From positions 1 to 6,431 of the forward strand of contig JACQCN010000345.1 in NCBI GenBank assembly GCA_016201575.1: a stretch of DNA of 6,431 nucleotides. The letters run 5' to 3'. A model generated the notes under the pieces. That model searched no databases and was not told where the DNA came from. It saw only the letters and a list, made by a program, of their open reading frames with translations. Below, in pieces: positions 1 through 4,857 of the stretch. This DNA comes from Candidatus Rokuibacteriota bacterium. GTDB lineage: Bacteria > Methylomirabilota > Methylomirabilia > Rokubacteriales > CSP1-6. Position numbers and translations under genes: made by a program. Numbering within the stretch: position 1 is the stretch's first letter; every line of letters begins with the position of its first letter.

Positions 1-52
1 CATGCGTTGTCGGAGCGAGCGCCAGTGTAGCACGCGGTGGTAGCGCCGCGCA

Positions 53-71
53 GGAGCCACGACGTGGCTCC
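53..71. terminator. Perfect 8-bp stem-loop downstream of the operon, possible transcript end
   Basis: GGAGCCAC (53-60) and GTGGCTCC (64-71) pair perfectly around a 3-nt loop. The hairpin lies about 55 nt after the last stop of the minus-strand array. No T-run follows on either strand, so it does not meet the full definition of an intrinsic terminator. It may be an mRNA 3'-end hairpin. The rest of bases 1-125 shows no gene I can support. Confidence 0.35.
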
Positions 72-125
72 ACTCTCTACCCCCCGCCGCGCCCATCGAG
101 CCCGGATGTCGTCGTCACCAATTCC

Positions 126-392
126 TCACCGGATGACCTCGTCGGCGCGCATCAGGACCGACTCCGAGATCGTGAGTCCCTGCGCCTTCGCCGACTTCAG
201 GTTTACGACGAGCTCGAACCGCGTGGGCTGCTCCACGGGCAGGTCACCCGGCTTGGCGCCCTTCAGGATCTTCAGGTACCCGATCCTTGGGATCTTTCCG
301 CGATCCTGCCCGAACGTTCCGACCGGCATCGCGAGCACGGCGAGAACCAGCGCGATCACGCGAAGTCCGACGCGGGGCCGGTGCCACTCCAT
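126..392 (-). pseudogene. Internally deleted TrpX/ABC_sub_bind-type solute-binding protein (both ends kept, middle missing)
   Basis: This open frame encodes 88 residues and opens with a signal peptide ([20 protein letters not shown], then AMPVGTFGQ). 'GKIPRIGYL' follows, the usual first strand of the mature TrpX-like binding proteins. It then jumps to '[20 protein letters not shown]' and ends '[16 protein letters not shown]', which are the last 40 to 50 residues of the same family and its normal C-terminus. Full members are about 320 residues, so roughly 220 are absent, yet the frame is intact. The join falls near residue 40 (nt about 272), where CTTCAGG occurs twice (261-267 and 270-276), a possible deletion point. 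It lacks the ligand-binding lobes and cannot work as a normal binding protein. It starts 16 nt after the enolase-superfamily stop, with only a weak ribosome-binding site. An upstream ATG at 425 is possible but would overlap the previous gene and spoil the signal peptide. Confidence 0.7.
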
Positions 393-408
393 GCCTGGCG
401 TGGCTCGC

Positions 409-1521
409 CTACCCGCGTTGCCCATACCGGGCGATCGTGTCCTCGTTCAGCTCTACACCGAGCCCCGGCTTGTCCGGGACGTGGACGTAGCCCTCGCGGT
501 CGATCCGCAGCGGCTCGGTCACGGGCGCGCTGAAGAGGGAGAAGGGCGCGACGGGCGGGTCGTGGAGGTACTCGAGGTAGAGCCCCTGCGGATGGGCGAC
601 CGCCAGGTGCAGGCACGCCGTCACCCCGAGGCCGTTGTAGCCGTTGTGCGGCGCGTAGGGCTTGTCCCACGCCTCGGCCATGGCGAGGATCTTCCGCGTC
701 TGGGTGATGCCGAGATACGCGGGGTCGGCCTGCAGGATGTCGTAGGCGCCGTGCTCGAGGATCGCGCGGAATTCGTGGAGCCCCATGTTGAACTCGCCCC
801 CGGCGATCGGGATGTCGACCTCGGCGGCCAGCCGTCCCAGGTCGGCGTAGTGGTGGCGCCAGAGCGGCTCCTCCAGCCACACGACGCCGAGCTCCTCGAG
901 GGCCCGCGCCGTCTCCACCGCGCGCTGGTACGTCCACTTCGGCCACGGGCCCGGGCTCGGAATGCTGAACGTCTGGTTGGCGTCGACCATGATCTCCATC
1001 CGGTCGCCGACCGCCTTGCGCACGGCTTCCACGAGCGCGACGTCCTCCCGGAGCGTCCAGTTGTGGAGGCGGAGCTTCATCGCGGTGAAGCCTTCCTCCA
1101 GGTAGCGGAGCGCATCCTCGGCGCGCCGCTCGGGCGTGCCCACCTCGCAGGTGGCGGCGTACGCCTTGATCTTCGTCCGGTCGCCGCCGAAGAGCCGGTA
1201 GAGCGGCTGGCCGCACGCCTTGCCGATGATGTCCCAGAGGGCGATGTCGACGAAGAAGGCGCCGCCCGCGTTCTGGAGGACCTGGTGGTGGTACTCGAGC
1301 GCGAAGGGATCCTTGCCCACCATGTAAGGCGCGATGCGCTGCTCGATGTGCGAGACGAACGAGTGGCCGGCGGCGTAGCCGGTGATGCCCTCGTCGGTAT
1401 GGACCTTCACGAGCACGTCCGACCAGGCGCGCTGGTGAAGGCCCGGGCCCCAGGCGGGGCGCAGGCCGGGCTCGGGCAGCGGGATCTCGACGCGGAGCGC
1501 CTCGACGCGGGTGATCTTCAC
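409..1521 (-). CDS. Mandelate racemase/muconate lactonizing enzyme family protein (enolase superfamily)
   Basis: This 370-residue enzyme should abstract the proton alpha to a carboxylate, with Mg2+ stabilising the enolate; sugar-acid dehydration or racemisation are the usual outcomes. The N-terminal capping domain spans about 1-125, followed by a TIM barrel. Lined up with mandelate racemase from memory, the metal ligands are Asp180 (VDANQ), Glu217 (WLEEP) and Glu243 (GGE). The His-Asp general base pair is His292 (PHN) and Asp266 (QAD), and Glu317 (LEYL) matches the electrophilic Glu. At the KxK motif the sequence is Lys149-Leu-Arg151, so the second Lys is Arg. About nine extra residues, rich in Pro, Trp and Ser, follow DANQ (around 184-196). 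It starts at GTG with a strong Shine-Dalgarno and lies 25 nt after the permease, so it probably acts on the imported compound. The exact reaction cannot be assigned. Confidence 0.9.
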   Translation of the reverse strand: MKITRVEALRVEIPLPEPGLRPAWGPGLHQRAWSDVLVKVHTDEGITGYAAGHSFVSHIEQRIAPYMVGKDPFALEYHHQVLQNAGGAFFVDIALWDIIGKACGQPLYRLFGGDRTKIKAYAATCEVGTPERRAEDALRYLEEGFTAMKLRLHNWTLREDVALVEAVRKAVGDRMEIMVDANQTFSIPSPGPWPKWTYQRAVETARALEELGVVWLEEPLWRHHYADLGRLAAEVDIPIAGGEFNMGLHEFRAILEHGAYDILQADPAYLGITQTRKILAMAEAWDKPYAPHNGYNGLGVTACLHLAVAHPQGLYLEYLHDPPVAPFSLFSAPVTEPLRIDREGYVHVPDKPGLGVELNEDTIARYGQRG

Positions 1522-1525
1522 GGGG

Positions 1526-1533
1526 CCTCCTCC
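1526..1533 (-). promoter_or_regulatory. Strong Shine-Dalgarno (GGAGGAGG) deciding a GTG start
   Basis: GGAGGAGG stands 4 nt before a GTG at 1521 (7 nt counted from its first GGAGG). This is the strongest ribosome-binding site in the window and fixes a GTG rather than an ATG as the start of the enolase-superfamily gene. It also lets that gene be translated independently of the upstream permease. Confidence 0.75.
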
Positions 1534-1546
1534 GGCCGGGCGGGCG

Positions 1547-2407
1547 CTACCCCTTGACCGATCCCGCCGTCAGGCCGGAGACATAGTAGTCGAGGAAGAA
1601 CACGTAGCAAATCACGATGGGGACGCTGGCGAGCACCGCGCCCGCCATCAGCGAGCCCCAGTAGTAGATGTCGCCGCGGATCAGGTCCGCCGTCACCCCG
1701 ACCACCGCGGTCTTGTTCGCCGTCTGCGACACGAACGTCAGCGCGTAGATGAACTCGTTCCAGGTGAGCGTGAAGCCGAAGAGCGTCGCGCACACGATGC
1801 CGGGCACGGCCATCGGCAGCGCGATCCGCAGCAGCGCCTGCATCCGGCTCGCCCCGTCGACGAGCGCGCACTCTTCCATCTCCCGGGGCACGGTCCGGAA
1901 GTAGCCCATCAGAAGCCACGTGGAGAACGGGACGAGGAAGGTCGGGTAGGTCACCACCAGCGCCCAGATCGTGTCGGCGATGCCGAGCCACACCACGACG
2001 CGGGAGAGCGGCAGGAAGAGCAATGTCGGCGGCACCAGGTAGGTGATGAACACGGCGGTGCCGAAGCCGCCGACGCCGGCGAACCGGAGGCGGGCGAGAC
2101 TGTAGCCCGCGGGGATCGAGATTGCCAGCGACACGCCGGTGGCGAGGACGCTGATGACCAGGCTGTTGCGCATCCAAACCAGGAAGTCCGTACGCTCGAG
2201 CAGGAACCGGTAGTGATCGGCGATCGCGCCCCGCTGGATCCAGAGCGGCGCCGACGCGAGGCTGTACAGCTCGGCGTTGGACTTCAGCGAGGTGACGACC
2301 ATGAAGTAGAAGGGGAAGAGCGCGAAGAAGACGAAAGGCACGAGGTTGCCGTAGGCCCACGCGGCCGACCGGATGCGCGCGCCCCGCCCGCGGACCCCCG
2401 TCGTCAT
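1547..2407 (-). CDS. Sugar-type ABC transporter permease (MalG/UgpE-like)
   Basis: This 286-residue partner permease completes the heterodimeric channel. The hydrophobic segments run at about 21-40, 80-104, 115-137, 144-168, 198-218 and 255-274. The EAA loop reads EECALVDGASRMQALLRIAL followed by P (178-198); the family's second Ala of Glu-Ala-Ala is shifted, with Glu-Glu-Cys-Ala here, but Asp-Gly-Ala and Leu-Pro are intact. The C-terminus 'YYVSGLTAGSVKG' is the nearly invariant end of MalG-type permeases, so the protein is complete. The ATG at 2407 overlaps the stop of the first permease. The same frame runs open for another 288 codons upstream, but only as a shadow of the first permease gene. 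It is followed after 25 nt by the enolase-superfamily gene. Confidence 0.93.
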   Translation of the reverse strand: MTTGVRGRGARIRSAAWAYGNLVPFVFFALFPFYFMVVTSLKSNAELYSLASAPLWIQRGAIADHYRFLLERTDFLVWMRNSLVISVLATGVSLAISIPAGYSLARLRFAGVGGFGTAVFITYLVPPTLLFLPLSRVVVWLGIADTIWALVVTYPTFLVPFSTWLLMGYFRTVPREMEECALVDGASRMQALLRIALPMAVPGIVCATLFGFTLTWNEFIYALTFVSQTANKTAVVGVTADLIRGDIYYWGSLMAGAVLASVPIVICYVFFLDYYVSGLTAGSVKG

Positions 2408-3342
2408 TCCCGGCGGATGTAGCGCAGCTGAAGGAACACGACCACGCCGAGCATCGGGAAGAGGAAGAGCGAGATCGCCGCCCCCTGCCCGAGGTTGCCG
2501 CCCTGGAGCCCCACCTGGTAGGCGAGCGTGGCGAAGAGGTGCGTGGTGTTGACGGGGCCTCCCCGCGTCAGCACGTAGACGATGTTGAAGTCGCTGAAGG
2601 TGAAGATCGTCGAGAACAGGATGACGACGGCCAGGACCGGCCGCAGCAGCGGCAGGGTCACGTAGCGGAACCGGCCCCACGCCCCCGCCCCGTCCACCTC
2701 GGCGGCCTCGTAGTGCTCGCGCGGGATCGCCACCAGGCCGGCGAGGACGGTGATCGCGAAGAAGGGCAGGCCCCGCCACACGTTGACCGCGATCACCGCC
2801 GCCATCGCGTAGGCGGGCACGCCGAGCCAGTTCGGTCCGGGCGGGTTGAGGAGCCCGAGCCGGATCCCGGTCCAGTTCACCACGCTGTAGAGGGAGTCGA
2901 ACATCCACCACCAGCCGAGCGTGGAGAGCGCGGTGGGGATCACGAACGGCAGCAGCACGGCGCCCCGGATCAGCCGCTTCCCGCTCAGGTTCCGGGCGAG
3001 CAGGAGCGCGAGCCAGACCCCGAGGACGGTCTTGAGCGTCAGCGCGATGCCGGTGAAGACGAAGGAGTTGCGGACGGTCTGCCGGAAGACGTCGTTGCCG
3101 AGGATCTCGCGGAAGTTGGCGAGCCCGACGAACCGCCCCGGCGAGCCCACCCAGTAGTCGGACAGGCTCAGGTAGACCGCCATCAGGAACGGGTACGCCA
3201 CCAGACACGCCAGCAGGACCAGCGCGGGGAGGATCAGGCCGTAGCCGAAAACGTGCTCCTGCTCCCACCACCGGCGCACGCGCCCGAGCCGGCCCCCTCC
3301 GGTGACCGCCGTCGCGTCGAGGACGCCGGGGCCGACGGCCAT
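2404..3342 (-). CDS. Sugar-type ABC transporter permease (MalF/UgpA-like)
   Basis: This 312-residue inner-membrane protein is one half of the translocation channel. Six hydrophobic segments are visible at about 31-60, 93-117, 126-150, 176-200, 232-256 and 287-308. The cytoplasmic EAA loop that docks the ATPase reads YEAAEVDGAGAWGRFRYVTL followed by P (211-231) and has the expected Glu-Ala-Ala, Gly and Leu-Pro positions. The first segment 'ILPALVLLACLVAYPF' and the following 'VGLANFREIL' are hallmarks of the MalF-like partner. The ATG lies 1 nt after the TAG of the binding-protein gene and has only a weak upstream purine stretch, so it probably relies on ribosomes finishing the gene before. 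Its stop overlaps the second permease by ATGA. Confidence 0.93.
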   Translation of the reverse strand: MAVGPGVLDATAVTGGGRLGRVRRWWEQEHVFGYGLILPALVLLACLVAYPFLMAVYLSLSDYWVGSPGRFVGLANFREILGNDVFRQTVRNSFVFTGIALTLKTVLGVWLALLLARNLSGKRLIRGAVLLPFVIPTALSTLGWWWMFDSLYSVVNWTGIRLGLLNPPGPNWLGVPAYAMAAVIAVNVWRGLPFFAITVLAGLVAIPREHYEAAEVDGAGAWGRFRYVTLPLLRPVLAVVILFSTIFTFSDFNIVYVLTRGGPVNTTHLFATLAYQVGLQGGNLGQGAAISLFLFPMLGVVVFLQLRYIRRE

Positions 3343-3343
3343 G

Positions 3344-4639
3344 CTACGCGGCCTTGAGCTGCCCCTTCACCGCCTGGGCGACCTGATCCTGCGCCCACTC
3401 CATCGCGCGCCGGGCCGGCATTCCGCCGACCGCCTTGGCGACCATGTCCGCCAGGATGAAGTTGTTGTCGATCCGCTGCACGGCGTCGGAAGGTTTGGCG
3501 GGCCAGCCCCGCGGGTGCGCGAACTCGGCCTCCTTCGGCAGCATCGCGAGCTTCGGGTTCTGGAGCCAGATCGGATGATCGGCGAAGGACCGGAGCGGCG
3601 GGTGATTGAACGCGTTGGACGCGACGACCCAGGCGTCGAAGTTCTCCTTGCGATACAGGAAGCGGATGAAGTCCTTGGCGAGGGCGGTGTTCTTCGAGAA
3701 CTTCCAGATCCCGAGGCCGACGATCGGCGGCGCGGAGTGGATCCCCGCCGGCCCCGCGAGGCTCCGGTGGTGGTTGAGATCGTCGGCGATGGGCAGCCTG
3801 TTGGCGAGGGCGGAGTTGTACGGGCTGATCGGGTTGTGGATCCAGGAGCCCTTGCCGGAGAGGATGAAGCGATTGTTGGAGGCGTCGTCCCACGAGAGCA
3901 CCTCGGGCTCCATCGCCTCCGCGAACAGTTCCTTGTACCACTCGATGACCTGCGCGGTCCGGTCGGAGTTGATGGCGGGCGTCTTGCCGTCGGCCTCGAG
4001 GACTTTGGCGCCGTAGGACCATGTGACCGACCAGTAGGTCGAGTGGGCGTCGTTGCAGTGGCTGATCGCGATGCCTACCGGGTGTCCCTGCCTCTTGAGG
4101 ATCTTCCCGTCGCGGAGCAGATCCGCCCACGTCTTCGGCGGCTCGAGGCCGGCCGCCTTGAAGTGCGCCTGGTTGTAGGTGCCGGGGAAGGAGATCCAGA
4201 ACCACGGCACCGCGCGCCAGCCCGAGCCGGTCCTGGCGGACTCGGCGGCGAAGGGGTACCAGCCCCCGTACTTCCGGCCCAGCTCGTCGACGATGTCGCC
4301 GACGTCGGCGAGCATGCGCTCGTAGAGGAAGGGATTGGAGCCGGCGTTGATGATCATGTCGTGGCCGGCCTCCGCCTGGGCCTCCGCCGCGAACTTGGCC
4401 GGGAGCTGGAGGTGCGCGATCGTGTCGACGCGCACCGCGACGCCCGCCTGCTTGCCGAACACCTCCGCCTGCCGGCGCAGCTCGTCGTCGGAGGCAGGCA
4501 CGAAGTGGTTCCAGCTGAGGAAGGTCAGCTCGCGCTTCTGGGCGACGGCGGGGGCGCGTCCCGAGGCGAGCCAGGCCATCCCGGCGGCCGACGCAGCGGC
4601 GGTCTTCAGGAACTGGCGGCGATCGACACGAGCGCTCAT
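3344..4639 (-). CDS. Tat-exported extracellular solute-binding protein, family 1 (sugar-type ABC importer)
   Basis: This 431-residue protein should capture the substrate in the periplasm and deliver it to the permease pair encoded next. The N-terminus MSARVDRRQFLKTAAASAAG shows a twin-arginine signal (Arg7-Arg8 with Phe10-Leu11-Lys12). A hydrophobic stretch and an AVA cleavage site follow near residue 33. The mature protein starts 'KRELTFLSWNHFVP', the typical first strand of family-1 binding proteins. 'NPFLYERMLADVGDIVDEL' (102-120), 'TYNQAHFKAAGLEPPKTWADLL' (154-175) and the terminal 'RAMEWAQDQV' (411-420) are also family-like. I chose the ATG at 4639 because it begins the Tat signal and has AGAGGG 7 nt before it; the frame stays open to 4786, but that region is promoter and leader. 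There is no lipobox Cys. Sugar-type substrates are usual; the ligand here is unknown. Confidence 0.92.
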   Translation of the reverse strand: MSARVDRRQFLKTAAASAAGMAWLASGRAPAVAQKRELTFLSWNHFVPASDDELRRQAEVFGKQAGVAVRVDTIAHLQLPAKFAAEAQAEAGHDMIINAGSNPFLYERMLADVGDIVDELGRKYGGWYPFAAESARTGSGWRAVPWFWISFPGTYNQAHFKAAGLEPPKTWADLLRDGKILKRQGHPVGIAISHCNDAHSTYWSVTWSYGAKVLEADGKTPAINSDRTAQVIEWYKELFAEAMEPEVLSWDDASNNRFILSGKGSWIHNPISPYNSALANRLPIADDLNHHRSLAGPAGIHSAPPIVGLGIWKFSKNTALAKDFIRFLYRKENFDAWVVASNAFNHPPLRSFADHPIWLQNPKLAMLPKEAEFAHPRGWPAKPSDAVQRIDNNFILADMVAKAVGGMPARRAMEWAQDQVAQAVKGQLKAA

Positions 4640-4752
4640 GGGAATGCCCTCTTCTCGCGAGTGTGGACCGATTGTTCGAGCGCCGGCTTCGCCGGCGCCA
4701 TCCCGGGGGGAGGTTCGGAAGGGGGGTACCGCCCCCCACCGAGGAAGCTCAT
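4636..4752 (-). CDS. Possible proline-rich leader peptide, 38 residues, coupled to the binding-protein gene
   Basis: A short ORF starts at the ATG at 4752 and ends with a TGA that overlaps the ATG of the solute-binding protein (ATGA). The product would begin MSFLGGGRYPPSEPPPG and continue with a mixed, partly basic tail ending KRAFP. It has no signal peptide or membrane segment, and I recognise no family. The evidence is architectural: a good Shine-Dalgarno at ideal spacing, a position entirely within the predicted mRNA leader, and a stop-start overlap that would hand ribosomes to the downstream gene. The Pro-Pro-Pro-Gly motif is of the kind known to slow ribosomes and depend on EF-P, so a regulatory leader is conceivable. 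Equally, in GC-rich DNA a 38-codon open frame is not rare, and the hairpin-forming bases may be what matters. Confidence 0.33.
   Translation of the reverse strand: MSFLGGGRYPPSEPPPGMAPAKPALEQSVHTREKRAFP
4680..4698. repeat. Perfect 8-bp stem-loop before the binding-protein gene
   Basis: GCGCCGGC (4680-4687) pairs with GCCGGCGC (4691-4698) around a TTC loop, which reads GAA on the transcribed minus strand. It lies about 40 nt before the start of the binding-protein gene. No U-run follows it, so it is unlikely to be an intrinsic terminator. A structural or repetitive-extragenic-like role is possible. Confidence 0.45.
4721..4737. repeat. G6/C6 stem-loop in the leader
   Basis: Six G (4721-4726) and six C (4732-4737) flank a 5-nt gap, giving an all-G:C stem. 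Another run of six G at 4705-4710 could pair with the same C run, so two mutually exclusive structures are possible. The region lies inside the predicted 5' leader and inside the small leader ORF. Confidence 0.4.
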
Positions 4753-4758
4753 GGGCCA

Positions 4759-4765
4759 CTCCTTT
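4759..4765 (-). promoter_or_regulatory. Shine-Dalgarno of the leader ORF (AAAGGAG)
   Basis: AAAGGAG lies 6 nt before an ATG at 4752 on the minus strand. It is one of the best ribosome-binding sites in the window, as good as or better than the one before the binding-protein gene itself. It is the main reason to take the short leader ORF seriously. Confidence 0.45.
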
Positions 4766-4767
4766 CG

Positions 4768-4779
4768 CTGGACGTCCAG
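4768..4779. promoter_or_regulatory. Perfect 12-bp palindrome CTGGACGTCCAG in the leader, possible operator
   Basis: The site lies about 15 to 26 nt downstream of the predicted transcription start and just upstream of the Shine-Dalgarno of the small leader ORF. Twelve symmetric bases containing A and T, placed immediately after a promoter, fit a dimeric repressor site of the GntR or LacI type. No regulator gene is present in the window, so the binding protein is unknown. As RNA it could also form a short hairpin, though with little room for a loop. Confidence 0.4.
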
Positions 4780-4800
4780 AGGCCAAGCGGGAAGTGGCTC

Positions 4801-4829
4801 CTTGTACTGCCGGCGCCGGGGGTTGTCAA
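4801..4829 (-). promoter_or_regulatory. Sigma-70-type promoter for the importer operon
   Basis: On the minus strand a perfect TTGACA (4829-4824) is followed by exactly 17 nt and then TACAAG (4806-4801), which matches TATAAT at four of six positions. It stands in the only sizeable gap between genes and points at the binding-protein gene. Transcription would start near 4794 and give a leader of about 155 nt. A perfect six-base -35 box at ideal spacing is not expected often in sequence this GC-rich. No start-site data exist here, so this is a sequence-based prediction. Confidence 0.6.
4810..4819. promoter_or_regulatory. 10-bp palindrome centred in the promoter spacer, possible operator
   Basis: CCGGCGCCGG is a perfect palindrome lying within the 17-nt gap between the -35 and -10 boxes, with its centre at or within half a base of the middle of that gap. 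That is a common place for a repressor site. It consists only of G and C in a GC-rich genome, so chance is a serious alternative. Confidence 0.25.
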
Positions 4830-4850
4830 GCGGCCGGCGCGGCCGGCCGC
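4830..4850 (-). terminator. GC hairpin just after the acyl-CoA dehydrogenase stop, possible terminator
   Basis: A 9-bp perfect stem (4830-4838 with 4842-4850) and a 3-nt loop begin 7 nt downstream of the TGA of the acyl-CoA dehydrogenase. The stem is all G:C. Only a short 'TTG' follows on the minus strand, so the U-tract of a classical intrinsic terminator is missing. It may instead stabilise the mRNA end or terminate weakly. It directly abuts the -35 box of the next promoter. Confidence 0.45.
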
Positions 4851-4857
4851 GGCGGGA

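Noticed and set aside
1..3. A minus-strand ATG at the left edge as the start of a next gene
   Set aside because: There is no Shine-Dalgarno upstream and nothing of the coding sequence is in the window. A TACACT at 29-24 lacks a matching -35 box.
37..1557. Long plus-strand open frame of 506 codons opposite the enolase-superfamily gene, and similar long frames at 1511-2422, 2539-3357 and 3302-4984
   Set aside because: Their translations are dominated by Arg, Gly, Val, Asp and Glu with no recognisable domain, and they lie antisense to genes with clear family motifs. This is the normal result of GC-rich third positions.
2408..3271. Extension of the second permease upstream to 3271
   Set aside because: It is an out-of-frame reading of the first permease gene. 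The ATGA overlap at 2404-2407 and the family length support the shorter form.
4640..4786. A 49-codon N-terminal extension of the solute-binding protein (ATG at 4786)
   Set aside because: The Tat signal begins at the ATG at 4639, which has its own Shine-Dalgarno. The extension covers the predicted leader and would bury the signal peptide.
4830..4850. CRISPR-like or tandem repeat reading of the GGCCGGC units near 4830-4850
   Set aside because: The units form one inverted repeat with a 3-nt loop. There are no regular spacers and no cas genes in the window.
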